Part shown: positions 20,315 to 31,694 of the stretch, piece after piece
Layout of the letters: each line of letters begins with the position of its first letter
Numbering within the stretch: the stretch's first letter is position 1
Assembly (NCBI GenBank): GCA_013420905.1
Contig: JAAXNY010000008.1
Span: 372,001-436,000 of the forward strand
DNA length: 64,000 nucleotides
From: Collybia mongolica
Taxonomy: Eukaryota; Basidiomycota; Agaricomycetes; Agaricales; Clitocybaceae
Reading direction: 5' to 3'
Program-made: the position numbers and the translations under genes
The notes under the pieces: model-generated
The model's input: the letters and a program-made list of their open reading frames with translations, nothing else
Databases searched by the model: none
What the model was told of the DNA's origin: nothing

Positions 20315-21217
20315 ATGGCTAAATCCTCAGCATCGAAAGTCAATAAGCGTGGTGGCAAGGTCAAGTCGGGGTCAACTCCTGCCAAAAATAAAGTATTAGG
20401 TAGTTGCCACTTCCTCTAGTAGGATGATTTCACTAATTGTATTACACCTGAAGCGGCACAGACCATGACCCTACAAGCTAAGCTGAAGAAACTACAAGGT
20501 ACCTACGTCCGATTTATTTCTTCTTCAATGTGCGCTCAACTTCGTCAATACCATCAGCCGAGAACGACGCCCTGCGCAAATCTGCCGCTGCAAAAGAGAT
20601 AACATCGGACTTGATACCACAGCCAGCACGCGGCTCTAGCAGAAAGAAATTTAACTTACAGTTTGCAATGTGTTTAGAAGATGACCAGGATTTATATACA
20701 TCAATTCGCGTAAGTTTCATTTTTATTCACGGAATCTATCTGATTATCTATAGCGTTCTGTTCGTGAATTGACTGCCACGGCAGGGATCGATTACAGCCT
20801 TTCATGGCACCGACAACCCAAACCAATAATAGCCCGAATAATTGCTGTAGTAAGTCTCCTGTTATTTACCCTCCCTTTGACTAACAAAGTTGTCAGGCTC
20901 GAAAGCGTCACGAGTATCTGAACCGATTTGCCCATGGCTGGCCCGTCGAGGAATTTATAAAATACAACCTCAAAAACAGGCGCGCCTATGCTCGTCGTCG
21001 TGGATATCTACCACCACCCTCAACACTCGCCAATAACACAGATGATGATGATCGAGAAATGGAAGCAGATGAGGATGGAAGTGAACACGGCGAGAGTGAT
21101 GACATGGACACAGCCATAGGAAATGGGGACCGAGAGGATGGGGATGAGGGCAAGGGCAATGAGGATGGGGATGAGGACATGACAGGTGAATCAGACCTAG
21201 AAGAGGAGAACTTCTGA
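20315..21217 (+). CDS. conserved-type small hypothetical protein, five exons
   Basis: Starting at ATG 20315 (MAKSSASKVNKRGGKVKSG), GT-AG splicing gives a continuous protein. The first exon ends at 20392. A second exon is TMTLQAKLKKLQ. The third is AENDALRKSAAAKEITSD ... LYTSIR, ending about 20709. The fourth is RSVRELTATAGIDYSLSWHR. The last is ARKRHEYLNRFAHGWPVEEF, followed by a basic segment (KNRRAYARRRGYL) and a long Asp/Glu/Gly-rich tail, with the stop at 21215-21217. The pattern of a short coiled segment, a W-containing domain and a charged tail resembles small multi-copy hypothetical proteins that I associate with transposon-rich regions of mushroom genomes. I cannot assign a function. 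It might be cargo of the neighbouring Tnp2/Spt5-like region. Confidence 0.6.
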
Positions 21218-21419
21218 GCAGGAGAATATTCCAAAATATTCTAATTGATAAACCATACAGATACCATTTTTTTCATATATAATTGGATTTTTTTGGCACT
21301 CTAGTGGATGACTTTCATTTAGAAAAGGCTATATTTTAGGCAATATAATTATTGCATTAAGTGGATGAATGTTTCTTGCTCCCCAGTCTGAAAAATCCCC
21401 CAAAAATTGTTGAAAATCA

Positions 21420-21785
21420 TCCAATTTCAAGGGTATGAAATTCATTATGAGCAAGGGGATGAATTGAGAGCCATAGAATTAATCCAGTTATGGTGAAGAA
21501 TTCATCCAGAGATACTGTAGCTAATCCCACCTTTAAAAGTATGAAATTCATTCTAAGACAAGGGATGAATAAAAGCCATTTATTTAATCCAGTTTTGGTG
21601 AAGAATTCATCTAGAGATATTTTAACTAATCCCACCTTTAGAAGTATGAAATTCATTCTGAGAAAAAGAATGAATAAAAGCCATTTATTTAATCCAGCTT
21701 TGGTGAAGAATTTATCCTGGGATAACATGGTTAATATTGCCTTTAGAGGTATAAAATTCATCCAGGGTATGAATAGTGGATGAAT
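21420..21785. repeat. 105-bp tandem repeat, about three and a half copies
   Basis: Units begin near 21540 and 21645 with ATGAAATTCATTCT and contain TGGTGAAGAATTCATC and AAAGCCATTTATTTAATCC. A degenerate unit precedes them and another follows. The period is 105 bp, so one minus-strand frame happens to stay open. ATTCAT/ATGAAT motifs continue outwards on both sides (about 21360-22030). It may be a subterminal repeat block of a non-autonomous element. Confidence 0.65.
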
Positions 21786-22029
21786 CTAAAGGTGCTGACT
21801 TGGGACATTCTATGGCTTGAATTCAGCCAATAAAATACATACTCTCAAGGGGGAAAATCATCTCTTTTACCTACCCTAAGGGTTGAATTTCCCAATATTT
21901 GTAAATGAAATTCATTATATTTCTGTTGTTACCATGGGATGAAATTTATACTTTATAAAGATGACTTCCCACTGCTTAAGTGAGGAAAGGGGGGTTGTAA
22001 ATTCATCCTCTATGGAGCTCACAGTGTCA

Positions 22030-22412
22030 AGCCTCTAGTGCTCTATACTCATTCCTTTCCTGCATGGCTTTTTATACTATGCATACTGCTCCCTGCCTGA
22101 GCCTCTTGGCAACATGACCCCTCACAGAAGTGCAACAAGTATTTGGCAAGCTCAAATGTGTGGTCATATTACATCTTCATGTTGTGCATCCATCAGGCCT
22201 TCCATGTTGTCAAGCTGCAATCTAATTCTAGGATGATGCCTGACAAGTGTTCCAGAACCAAACTTATCAACAACAAAAAGTAATATAAAGTTGAAGAAAT
22301 TCTGGATAACTAATTCTATTGCAACAAGCTGGTTCTAGAAGTATAAACAAAAGTTAATCAAAAAAAAACATAAGGACTTGTATCTGCCAGTAATGGCCCA
22401 CTACCTCAAGTG
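22030..22412. repeat. dispersed repeat, copy 1 (unoccupied)
   Basis: About 380 bp similar to 55887-56257 plus 57198-57224. Shared blocks include CTGCCTGAGCCTCTTGGCAA and AACTTATCAACAACAAAAAG. Here AAGGACTTG runs straight into TATCTGCCAG, while copy 2 is interrupted at that point by a 929-bp insertion, so this is a paralogous empty site. Confidence 0.7.
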
Positions 22413-23056
22413 GATACATAGAGGTCTGCATCCATCTTTCCCTCAATCCTCATTGCATATCCAACCCCATCCCACCCCATGCAGCCCCATACCATCACAT
22501 TACCACCTCCAAACTTCAGTGTCCCCTCTACAATCCTATCACTCAACTTCTCCCCTACCTCTTTCCAGATCCATTTCCTTCCATCTGACCCCAGACAATT
22601 AATTTTGGTTTCATCAGACCATATAACCCTTTTCCAGTCCTCCAGAGTCCACTCCTTGTGCCTTTCTGCAAAGTCCAACTGATCCCTCCTATGATGGGTT
22701 TTGAGAAGAGGCCATTTTTGTTTTACTGCAGGCCGTAAACCATGCTTTTTCAAGTTGCAATGAATAGTTTGGGAGGAAATGGATTGGTTGGTGACATCTT
22801 GAAGAGCTTTGGTGACTTGGACTGCATTATCAGCCTTGCCCATGCGAATGATGCGCTTTGCATAGCTAATATTGGCAGAAGTGAGCTTGGAAGGACAGCC
22901 ACCAAAGGACTTTGGGAGCTCAGAACAATACTGAGAGTGGATCCTAGAGATAGTAGCAATGGAGAAGCCAGTGATCTTGTGGATCTGGTGGCCAGAAGTG
23001 CCTGCATCAAGCAGTGTGATGACATGAGAGCACTGAGCAGGGGTAAGAGATCACAT
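22406..23056 (-). pseudogene. Tc1/mariner transposase remnant
   Basis: On the minus strand an open frame encodes the N-terminal helix-turn-helix part (LTPAQCSHVITLLDAG ... ATISRIHSQY) and the first part of the DDE domain (WSDETKINCLGSDGRKWIW, FGGGNVMVWGCMGWDG), typical of Tc1-like transposases. The ATG at 23054-23056 is followed at once by TGA (23051-23053), probably an old CGA. The frame stops at 22406 after DADLYVST, where the sequence joins an unrelated repeat. The second Asp and the final Asp/Glu of the catalytic triad are therefore missing. It is not functional. Confidence 0.85.
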
Positions 23057-23200
23057 AGTGTGTTTGGGGGCATTAGAGCACTTGAACACTCTGTATTTAT
23101 ACTAAAACATGAGCAAGTGACATGACTTTGTTTAATACATTAAACAATAAACAAAGTCATGTGACTACAGTTAAGATCTCAGCACTTTCTTATTTTTTTA

Positions 23201-23415
23201 CAATGGGCAACAAAACCATTTCAATGATGGCTTTGTATGTATCCTGTGATTTTGCTACCAAAAATGGAAGTGGTGCAAAGACATTATGTAAGCAACATTA
23301 TATGACATCAATGCAGCTTCTGTAATTTTTTCATATTTTTCCAATTTTTATTTTCTGACATATGGATGCATCTTTACAGAATGTGAAAACATTGAAATGG
23401 TTTTGTTGCCTACTG
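23201..23415. mobile_element. Tc1/mariner-type MITE, 215 bp
   Basis: Terminal inverted repeats of about 26 bp: the left reads CAATGGGCAACAAAACCATT and the right, reverse-complemented, CAGTAGGCAACAAAACCATT. TA flanks both ends (23199-23200 and 23416-23417). It lies directly upstream of the Tc1 transposase remnant. Its right end may be the original end of that element. Confidence 0.7.
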
Positions 23416-23725
23416 TAGATTATGATTTGAACAGGGGAAAAAGGCTACACCTGAAATATTTTGATTGAGCACAGAATAAAATAGTGGGATTAAAAATGAG
23501 GGTCTAGGGGCAGAGTGCCCAGCAAGCTAAAGGTTATGTGGTGGAGCCATGGGTGAGTGTAGCAGTGCTGTGGCATAGCCATGGGCCATAAACTTGTAGT
23601 ACTTTAATATAGACAGATTTTTAGTCAGCAAAGCAAATAGGTCAGCAAAGCTAGGGTCAAAACACCCAGCTGCTTTCATGTATAGGGTGTAGCAAGAAAA
23701 TTGTTGTTAATAATGTGTAGAAAAA

Positions 23726-24112
23726 TACAAATAAATATAAACACATACAAACATATACATAAGGTACTACTTCACTATATCTAACAATAGCAATTTAAAT
23801 TACATCCATAGGCCTTATTGTTGCTGAGATATGCAATGATTTATATTGTGGGAACTTTGATGGTATTGTTTGTTTGGCTAGCTGTGTGGCAAAGTCATAT
23901 ACAAACTTGATATTCATTTGTAACATGCTTGTAGTGAGAGAGCTGCTTTTGATCATGATGTTTGAAGGTGAACAAACAAATACAAATACATACAAATATA
24001 CCAATTGGGTAGCCCTTCACTATATCTAGTAATAGCAATTTAAATTACATCCAAAGGCCTTGTCATTGTTGAGATATGCAATGTTTTGTATTGTGGGAAA
24101 AGTTTGACCCAA
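23726..24112. repeat. direct repeat pair, about 135 bp each
   Basis: Copies at about 23726-23860 and 23965-24112 share CTTCACTATATCTA and ATAGCAATTTAAATTACATC followed by a similar tail ending at TATTGTGGG. Spacing is about 240 bp. Origin is unknown. The rest of 23418-24300 is AT-rich with no recognised gene. Confidence 0.55.
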
Positions 24113-24512
24113 AGTGGAACAAGCCTCTTGTAATCACAGCATAGTTGACAAACATAAGCATGATTATGCAATGGACAATTGTTAATTAATTCTTGAGATA
24201 TCCCAAGAAAAAGACCAATTAACTCGAATTTATATTATTAAATGCAGCCTGTGTTAGCAGTTGCCTTTTTTGCTTGAAATCTGTGCATCGGCTAATTTTG
24301 ATTCCCACAGTTAGAAAAATATTTCCACAACTACAAAGTCTTACTGATGTACTTCAAAATGTTTACTGATCATATTCTAATGAATTCTCGGAACACTTTA
24401 AAATTACTAACCATGGGAAAAACAACACTGGATCTTGTTGGGTATGCTGGATTTTCCCCGCAAACCCAGGATGATGAACAAGTTACTTATGTAAACATAA
24501 GGACTCATAATT

Positions 24513-24854
24513 GTGCATCCCCAGGCTTTACAAAAGGGCAGTTCCCAAAGTGCAGAGACACAGCCAACTCCCATAGTTTTAAAAGCTACAGTGGTACAAG
24601 TGACTGATATCACAAAGCTCAATGATCTGACAAATCCACAACTTGATGAACAACTGAATATCTATCAAAACTTGGTAGCAGGAGTGCCAAAAACATACAA
24701 AATCAAGAACAAAAAAAGTAAGATGGCAGCTCTGACAGAAGCCATTTTGACATTCAATGATGAGGTACCTGGTACAACAAATGTTCCTAAAGGTGGAGAA
24801 AGCTCTGAAGGGGAGAAGTTTGACTCTGTGAGCTCTGGGAGTGAGCAAGAGTAA
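24513..24854 (+). CDS. fragment of a SAP-like domain protein (hypothetical)
   Basis: An open stretch, probably a last exon with an acceptor just upstream (CCCCAG at about 24521-24526). It contains LNDLTNPQLDEQLNIYQNLV and KSKMAALTEAILTFN, which fit the helix-extended-helix pattern of SAP-like nucleic-acid-binding motifs seen in mushroom hypothetical proteins. An acidic tail ends at the stop 24852-24854. No ATG starts it and the upstream exons were not resolved. It could be the end of a gene or a transposon remnant. Confidence 0.4.
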   Translation: MHPQALQKGSSQSAETQPTPIVLKATVVQVTDITKLNDLTNPQLDEQLNIYQNLVAGVPKTYKIKNKKSKMAALTEAILTFNDEVPGTTNVPKGGESSEGEKFDSVSSGSEQE

Positions 24855-25900
24855 TTGTCTGATATTTGCCACAAGTAGTATACATGTAGTTTAGCTTATT
24901 ATGGACCAAAGATTTTAGCTTAGGTCATAAAAAACACACTCAGCTATGCCCAGCATATGTTAAAGATAATCTACGCACAAAGGATCATGAAGATCCATTC
25001 AGAATTGAGTGAAGATGGCTTGGGTCACTGAAACTGGCCATTTTCGACGATTTTGATTATGTAATGCTCACGTGGCAATAACCGTGATTGCCCCTCCCCA
25101 TTTTAACATCCTGAGTTTAAATACATCAGTGTTTATAGAAATTTCTTTTTGTGCTTGTACATGCTTGTACAAGCTTGTACAAGTCCAAAAAGTGTGCAAA
25201 CAAACAGCTGAAAAGCTATGTCTGAATTTCAACAAGTTCTCAATGCAAATTTGTTTGAAATTTATTGCTTCTCCAGTAGTGTGCTTAACAACATGTTGAC
25301 TGGTCTCAGGATATCCCCACAGCCTTCACCTACATGTTTCCGAGCACAGAACATGCACTGTGTTTACATACCATTGCCGTCGCCATCACAGATGGTGACA
25401 ACATAATTCGGAACTATGGGCCGACTTTTGATATGTAGGATCAACTTACAGGTGAACTTCATACTCAATACATTCCTGAAGACTAACTACAAACCTAGTT
25501 TGGGTATTGGAGCTGTATTGTGATGCCACACATAGGAAAAACTTTCAGAGGAAACTTGCAGACTTGTCGTCAAGCCGAAAAGTGCCGGAAAGTGCCGAAA
25601 AGCGAACAAGAAATTTGTCATCTTACTGATGTATGAAGTCAGGAATTTTGATAGAAATCCTCCTCCCGGAGATTGGAGGGCTTTGCTTGTCCGTGACTGT
25701 ACTGCTTTTGCATTCTGCATCCCGATCCAATCAATGCGACATATAGCCCAAGGTCTAGGGTACGTGCCCAGTGGCGTTTGTGATGAATACATGTACCTTT
25801 CGAACATCTTGGACCAATGGTTAAAAACTATCATGGAGATGGATTTTATAACGACGTGGGGTTCTATTTTGATTTCTAAAAGTAGCGGGCTTTGCATGTT
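24855..25900. other. no recognised gene
   Basis: About 1 kb. There is a small tandem run of CTTGTACA(T/A)G at about 25156-25185. Two overlapping frames on opposite strands (25487-25897 minus and 25629-26012 plus) have no recognisable motif; the latter runs into a MITE. Confidence 0.35.
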
Positions 25901-25921
25901 GCCTATTCCACATTGTATGTA

Positions 25922-26116
25922 CAGTCAAACCTGTCATAACCCATACCCATTCGGAGCACCCGCCAGCTACGGGCTCAGCTCTGCACAAAAATCGGGCAAG
26001 ACATATCGATAGTACTATGCAATTACTTTCCTTATACAGTGTTCCGGAAGCCGTAAGTTTAAACATTGGTTGTAGATCTGGGGTTTAGTAGGTATGGGTT
26101 ATGACAGGTTTGACTG
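25922..26116. mobile_element. Tc1/mariner-type MITE present in the left arm only
   Basis: The terminal inverted repeat is CAGTCAAACCTGTCATAACC plus a few further bases, with TA at both flanks (25920-25921 and 26117-26118). In the right arm the corresponding place (38705-38715) lacks the element, so it was gained after the duplication or lost from the other arm. Confidence 0.75.
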
Positions 26117-26366
26117 TATTCTTCTATGGACCCTACGACCCCGCCACCGATCGGGGAGCGAAGAACCATTCATCGCTGTACTTTGCGATCCCTTATTGCC
26201 TGGGAACACCATCCTTCAAAGTCAAACTCCTGGACGAGTTTCAGTTATTCAGGTAGATTCAATTTACAAGCGTGACTACTACATGCAAATGAAGTGATAA
26301 GACGGAATTGGACACTGAATAATCTCGAAGGGTGTTATACACTTGACAAATGTCGTTCTCATCCAC

Positions 26367-28095
26367 CTAAAGCTTGGAAGGGACTTTCATTGTCTCCGCC
26401 TCGCGACCCGAAAGTGAAAATCCATGGAATTCCTGATCGGCGCTTTCTTTGAGCAAGCGACTGTAAATTGGTATGCCAGCCGTGAAATTCAGCTGCTCCA
26501 CCACTTTTCCTGGAATGTTGGCACCGGTGTACCAGGACTTAGCGTGGTTCCAGAGATGCGTCGAGGCTGTGTCTTTGACGAGCTTTGTATAGTCATTCTC
26601 GGCCGCCTGTGTGGGGACTATACGTGTTAAACCCTTGCTTCGCAGGTGGTCGACGCAGTCGACAATCCAGCTGCCTTGTATTTCCTGAATTTGATTTGCT
26701 TAGCGCATAGAGCGGGATAGAATATAAGAGCCTACTCACAACGCAACTTGGTCCGTTGGAAAATGCAGTTGGAGCTTGGGGACCATAAGTGAAGAACATG
26801 TTTGGAAAGTTCGTGGTCATCATGCCGAGATATGTCGACACTCCCCTAGCCCATTTATCGCGGACGGACACACCATCTGTTCCCTTAATATCAATTTGGG
26901 TGATACTTCCTGTTACGGCGTCAAAGCCTGTGGCGAGGACAAGAATGTCGAGCTTATGTTCAACTCCATCCTGTGTCTTAACCCCCTGGGAAGTGACCTC
27001 TACCATCGGATTTTCATTGATGTCCACGAGGGTGACGTTAGGCCGGTTATAGATCTCGTAATATTTTTGTTCTAATGCAGGGCGCTTTGTACCGATGGGG
27101 TGTGGCTGCACGATAGGCGCTAGCTTTCGTTGCATTTCTGGGTCGTTAACCCTTTCCAGAACCTTCTTTCTCCAGAATGCATACGCTACATCGTTCGCGG
27201 GCTGGTCGCGGATCAAGTCTTCGAACGAACCAAGCCAGAAACGAAACCCTCCTTTCGACCATTGATCCTCAAAAGTGAGGAGGCGCTCTTCGGGAGTGAT
27301 GTCGAAAAGACTTTTGGGTATCATAGTAAACTCAAAGCCCCCATACGTTTGTAAACGTCGGCGGAGGATAGAGGGAATTAGTTCTTCTTTCATCTTTTCC
27401 TGCATCTTCCGGTCGAGCTTATGCTGACCTAGAGGCATAGCAAGATTGGGAGTGCGTTGGAAAACGGTGAGGTGGGAGGCGATGGGGCCCGATTCCTGGA
27501 TCACCTGAACGCCACTCGCACCTGTACCAATGACTCCTACTCGTTTGCCCTTGAGCTCTAAACCTCCTTGAGGCCATCTCCCGGTATGGTGGCACTCTCC
27601 CTCAAACGCGGCAAGCCCTTTGATATTTGGAATGTATGGTTTAGAAGCGAAACCAGTACATAAGACGAGGAAACGAGGGTGGACGACCGTACCACGCTGA
27701 GTGGTGACGATCCATCGGTCGGTCTCGGTGTTGAATTCAGCAGAAACGACGCGCGTGTCGAAAATGATATCGCGGCTGAGATTGAGTTTCTCATCCACGT
27801 AGCGGAAATATTCGCGAAGCTCTTCCCGCCCAGGAAATCGCTCCGAATAATTCCAATCCTTCCATAAATCCTCCATCGCAAGTTGATAGACGGGGAAATC
27901 TGAATCAACGCGCGCGCCCGGGTAACAATTCCAGTACCATGTTCCTCCTAAGCCCCCCCCGGCCTCAAAGACCTTGACGGAGAAGCCGCGCTTGCGAAGT
28001 TGGTGGAGTTGATATACACCTGAGAAGCCTGCCCCAACGACTAAAGCGTCTAGATTTTGGGAATCAGGCATAGCTTCTGTAATGCTCATGGGCAT
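26367..28095 (-). CDS. Baeyer-Villiger-type flavin monooxygenase, left copy
   Basis: A 557-residue class B flavin monooxygenase from two exons (26740-28095 and 26367-26684); the 55-base intron 26685-26739 is GT-AG. Visible motifs are the FAD site GAGFSG near residue 22, GGTWYWNCYPGARVDSD, the Baeyer-Villiger fingerprint FEGECHHTGRWP (F-x-G-x3-H-x3-W-P) near residue 163, the NADPH site GTGASG and the late motif ATGFD. Such enzymes use NADPH and O2 to turn ketones into esters or lactones, mostly in the cytosol. If the intron is read through, the ending is wrong (LYALSKSN...). The start is the first ATG; MSITEAMP two codons on is equally possible. A TATAA box lies about 60 bases upstream. It is paralogous to 36720-38447 and appears intact. 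Confidence 0.9.
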
Positions 28096-29225
28096 GGCTT
28101 GATGACCGTTAAATTGAAGTGATCTGGGCCGGCATGGTGGAGTCCTGGAGTTTTATAACAGTTCGGAGTCGCCCGGGGAGTCTCTTCTCAGCCGTTTGAA
28201 CATTTGAGCCTAGCAAAACTTCCACAACCCCTTTACATAACTGCGTTGAACTTCGGTGGAGTCACCGTGTAACCAACGAGGATGCAAATGGACGTTGACA
28301 CATTACAAATTCACAACTGGCTTGTGTTACGTGGATGAATCAACGAACCCGTATGTAGGCCTAGTGCTCATGAGGAAGAGCCAAGTGGATGGAAATGGCA
28401 TGCAAATTAAACTCTCGGGTGAGTTAACCCAATGGGTTCAATGCTAAATAGTAAAAGAATGAAATTCCAAACCGCTTCAGCAATATCCACTTCTTTATGT
28501 CACACGGGTTCAAATTCTTTGACAGCTTTTGAAAGTCTTCTGAGCTAAATATGGTGGCCGAACTGAACAAGTATCCTCAAAGGAAGCGTCGCTGTGATGA
28601 AGGGACGGCCATCGCTTTTTTGAAAGCCGAGGGAACAGTACGGACTCGTAAGCCATGGCCATGATCTGGCTGAGAGGGCCTAGAAAAAGTATTAACAGAT
28701 GTCTTGCGATTGGTCTGTAGTATGTTAGAATCCAATTCACTTGCAGGAATTTTTCACAGGCTCGTGGGTGGCTGATGAACAATCCGTTTAGCTTGCGTAC
28801 AGTAAGTCAGTGAAGTGAGAGTGTGGGGTGTATTTGACGTACCCACAAGTGCATGATATGATGTGGCCGCGATAGGACGGTGGATGATGCGAAAGTTAAC
28901 ATTCATGAAAACCGACATCGTTGACAGGAAAGGAATTACATCTAGCTGGTTATAACCTGATAGATATGACGAGTCCTGACACGTGTGTCAAGGATGATAT
29001 TTGACCAGTGAATCGAAGTGATGACAATTGCCCAATCGATACCCATGACGTATGGCCGACTTGGAAGTTTGAGGGAAGAAGAGAGGTGGTTGAGTGTGTT
29101 GATGGAGTTGGAGAAGCTCTTGAATGTGACCAGTAGAATATCGGCTCTAAGCGACACAAACTTTACGTCAAAACGCATGCTATAGCATTTAAGCTTATGC
29201 AGTTCATGAACGGTTCTTCGCTCCT
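28096..29225. other. intergenic DNA of the left arm
   Basis: This holds the BVMO promoter (TATAA on the minus strand at about 28149-28156) and sequence shared with 35321-36657. A frame at 28942-29178 (minus) is kept open in both arms, with a 9-base in-frame difference, but has no recognised motif and may be chance. Confidence 0.4.
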
Positions 29226-29927
29226 TTATATGATATCAATGATGGAGGACCAAATGCTAATTTGAGGTGTTTAATGAATGCCCTAGCAATATATACCACG
29301 ACACACCTCAAGAGTCCAATAAGTACTTGTATGACCCGCCATTAGAAATGGAATCCACCTAGAAGCAACATTAGTACGAGAGGGCGGAGTCAGTGAAGAG
29401 CAGGGTAATTACGTCGACATATTAAAATTAGCCGCCTTGTACAACCCCGTCACTGTGAACCCCAGTACCGCCGAACCCACAACAGCACCAGCAACGCTCA
29501 AGATTAGAAAGGTTAAGAGGACCAACAGCGCGAAGGCGAGCCGGGAACGCCGTTCCTTCTCTTTAGGTCGCTTCCAAGGACGAAGGAGAGTGTCGGACGG
29601 TATAGGAGAGAGTGGGTAGGATGTATCCCGAGTTGTATCGCTGACGATATGATAAGAGCGAGGAGACGGCGGAAAGTTTAGATTCCAGAATGCATAGGAA
29701 CCGCAAACAAGGAATATAGGAGTGTAAAAGAGAAATGTCCAAAAAAGCGTGAACCGAAAAATATCTGTAATTTTGTAAGCTACCAATGCATGAAAAGAAG
29801 AGACATCAACGAAGAGGCATCTTTTGCATGATACAAGTACGCTCCACCTGCTTGTGTTGCGTTTTCTATGATCGATATGAAGAATCTCTAAACCCGGATT
29901 GTAGAGCGAAGGCGTGATTCCGGACAT
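29226..29927 (-). pseudogene. TMEM170-like membrane protein, disabled left copy
   Basis: The same four-exon gene as 34612-35320 in mirror orientation. Compared with that copy it has an extra A in exon 1 (after HIDHR), a changed first donor (ATGCCT instead of GTGCCT) and an extra G in exon 3 (ATGGCGGGTC instead of ATGGCGGTC). The first two mean exon 1 cannot be joined correctly, and the third shifts the last membrane segment. A six-base deletion removes Pro-Trp near the start. The long middle exon is still open and almost identical in protein sequence, which could mislead automatic annotation. Confidence 0.82.
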
Positions 29928-30148
29928 GGATCTAGTTCCTCTTCCGTCGTCGAAAGTCGTTATGTCGCTACCTCAACCAGCGAAACTTGTGGCATGACAC
30001 TCGTATTAAAATCATACCGTTATGAAGATAGGAATTACCATACTGAAAATTAGATGGTGGAGGTTTCGACACAAAATTCAGTGAAGTTCATTACCATTTA
30101 CTAATTAGCTGTTATTGAGACAATTAATAAATTCTTCAAGTAATACAT

Positions 30149-30963
30149 TTGGGGGTGGGCAATGCTTAGTAATTTCGCGTACTGATGCAAATAGCCGCCG
30201 GTAAATAAACTTAATCGGACCGTAAATAGACTAACAAATTCACTGGAGAGAATGGTTTTGCATTTTCCAGCTTCCACAATCACTTTAAACACTCAATTCA
30301 AAGACAAACTAACTCAGAATTCCACTCCCAACAAAATGTTAAATACAGATCTTTTGAAATCTTTTTCTTTTGTAGATAAGTTGTGCCAAGCAGTGCTGTC
30401 CTGACACATTACTGCAACAGCCAGAAAATCTGGATTAACAAATTGTAGTCTTAATGTGTAGGAACAAAATTGACCAATGACTCAAGACCTAAAAATGAGC
30501 CTCTGACAATATAAAGTTAAAGGATTACTTGCAAGGATCTACATTGTTTTTGACTTTATAAGATAGGGGTTCAATAAAATGTATATCTGTATTCAAAAAC
30601 ATATTCTCCTAGTGTATATGGAAAAGTTTCATTAATAGTATGAGAGGTGGCGGTAAGTATCTGCAAAATGCGTTCCACATCCACTCATGTGCGCCGCAGT
30701 GCACGCGTGATCATCACGGCACAGCCACATCTAAATCAGCAAATCAGCAGCTCCTGCCATGCCAATACTTTCCAACTGCCTGAACAGGTGAAATCCTGAA
30801 TAAATATAAAGCATGTACTTTATCATAAAGGACAGACAGCCCTCAGTGTGTGTTAAGCACTGGAATATACACCAGAAGAGCTGTGGGTCACCAAATTTGG
30901 CTGAATTATTAATGAATTTAATTTCATCAGTACGCAAAATTACTAAGCATTGCCCATCCCCAA
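30149..30963. mobile_element. hAT-like non-autonomous element, 815 bp
   Basis: The 39-bp terminal inverted repeats differ at two positions; the left begins TTGGGGGTGGGCAATGCTTA and the right end, reverse-complemented, TTGGGGATGGGCAATGCTTA. An 8-bp target duplication TAATACAT flanks it (30141-30148 and 30964-30971). An 8-bp duplication and a GGGTGGGCAA-like end are hallmarks of hAT elements. No transposase lies inside. The element begins 52 bp outside the inner end of the left duplication arm. Confidence 0.82.
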
Positions 30964-30971
30964 TAATACAT

Positions 30972-31694
30972 AGATATTTTTATCCACTCAAGCTTAGGTC
31001 CTTTATTTCCTTTCCAGACGGCATTCACCAGCCAGATACCATTCTACGAGGACCAATTGAGCTGTATAATAATGTATCGGGTCTCCTGTGGGGGAAAGTG
31101 GCCATCGCGGCCGCCTCCTTCGGGTCCCGGGAGATGGTTGGAGCCAGACTTTTCTTGAGACTTGCTTACAAAATTTATGAATTATTGACTTGCAAAAAAC
31201 CTCTGATCTGCCTGAAACATGTTTGGTTCAAAAATTTAAGGGCCCTAAACACCCAATGTCCATTTGCCCCGCGCGGGGCACGGGTGGCCACTGGTGAGAT
31301 TGAGAATGAAGCCGAGGTAATACCGTGACGGGCCTGGCCACTGGAGGAGGAAAAACAAAGGATGCTCTACGCGAATGTCTCACATGCATGACTGGCGTGA
31401 CACTACCCACACTCATTGACATTGTTCGAGGTCCTAGACACATCCGCGGCTGACTAGTGTAGAAGCTCAAAACAACGCATTGTTTATACATGTAAATTGC
31501 CAGTGCCTGGGTATCCTCGTCTAAAAATGGCTCCAATTCCTACGGTCATGTCATACACCCCGACCTCCGATTTGTCCCACTCCCATGGCCACCACTCACA
31601 TCTATATTGGTCAGGCTCGTCTGCTTCTTCAAGAGAGTCAGGTTGGCACACGTTGATTACCTACCTTACCTTTATCATCAATTAGATCACACAT
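30972..31694. other. no recognised gene
   Basis: Sequence between the hAT-like element and the kinase remnant. A 171-residue frame (30813-31328) starts inside the transposon and crosses its end, so it is not a gene. A short frame at 31527-31685 could belong to the 5' part of the kinase gene but has no recognisable motif. Confidence 0.35.

Larger units (their letters stand above)
25903..30096 (-). repeat. left arm of inverted segmental duplication
   Basis: The reverse complement of this arm aligns with 34459-38733 along its length: the BVMO gene, its promoter, the TMEM170 gene and the intergenic DNA. The inner boundary is at 30096, where GGTAATGAAC is the last shared block, and the outer one near 25903. 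Divergence is substantial, with many substitutions and small indels, so the duplication is not recent. This arm has a 195-bp MITE that the other lacks. Confidence 0.85.

Noticed and set aside
21417..21761. 114-residue repetitive minus-strand protein
   Set aside because: It is explained by a 105-bp tandem repeat whose period is a multiple of three.
28942..29178. Small frame conserved in both duplication arms (also 35338-35601)
   Set aside because: Conservation follows from the duplication itself; no domain and no codon-level evidence.
30813..31328. 171-residue plus-strand frame
   Set aside because: It begins inside the hAT-like element and crosses its terminal repeat and target duplication, so it is not a natural gene.
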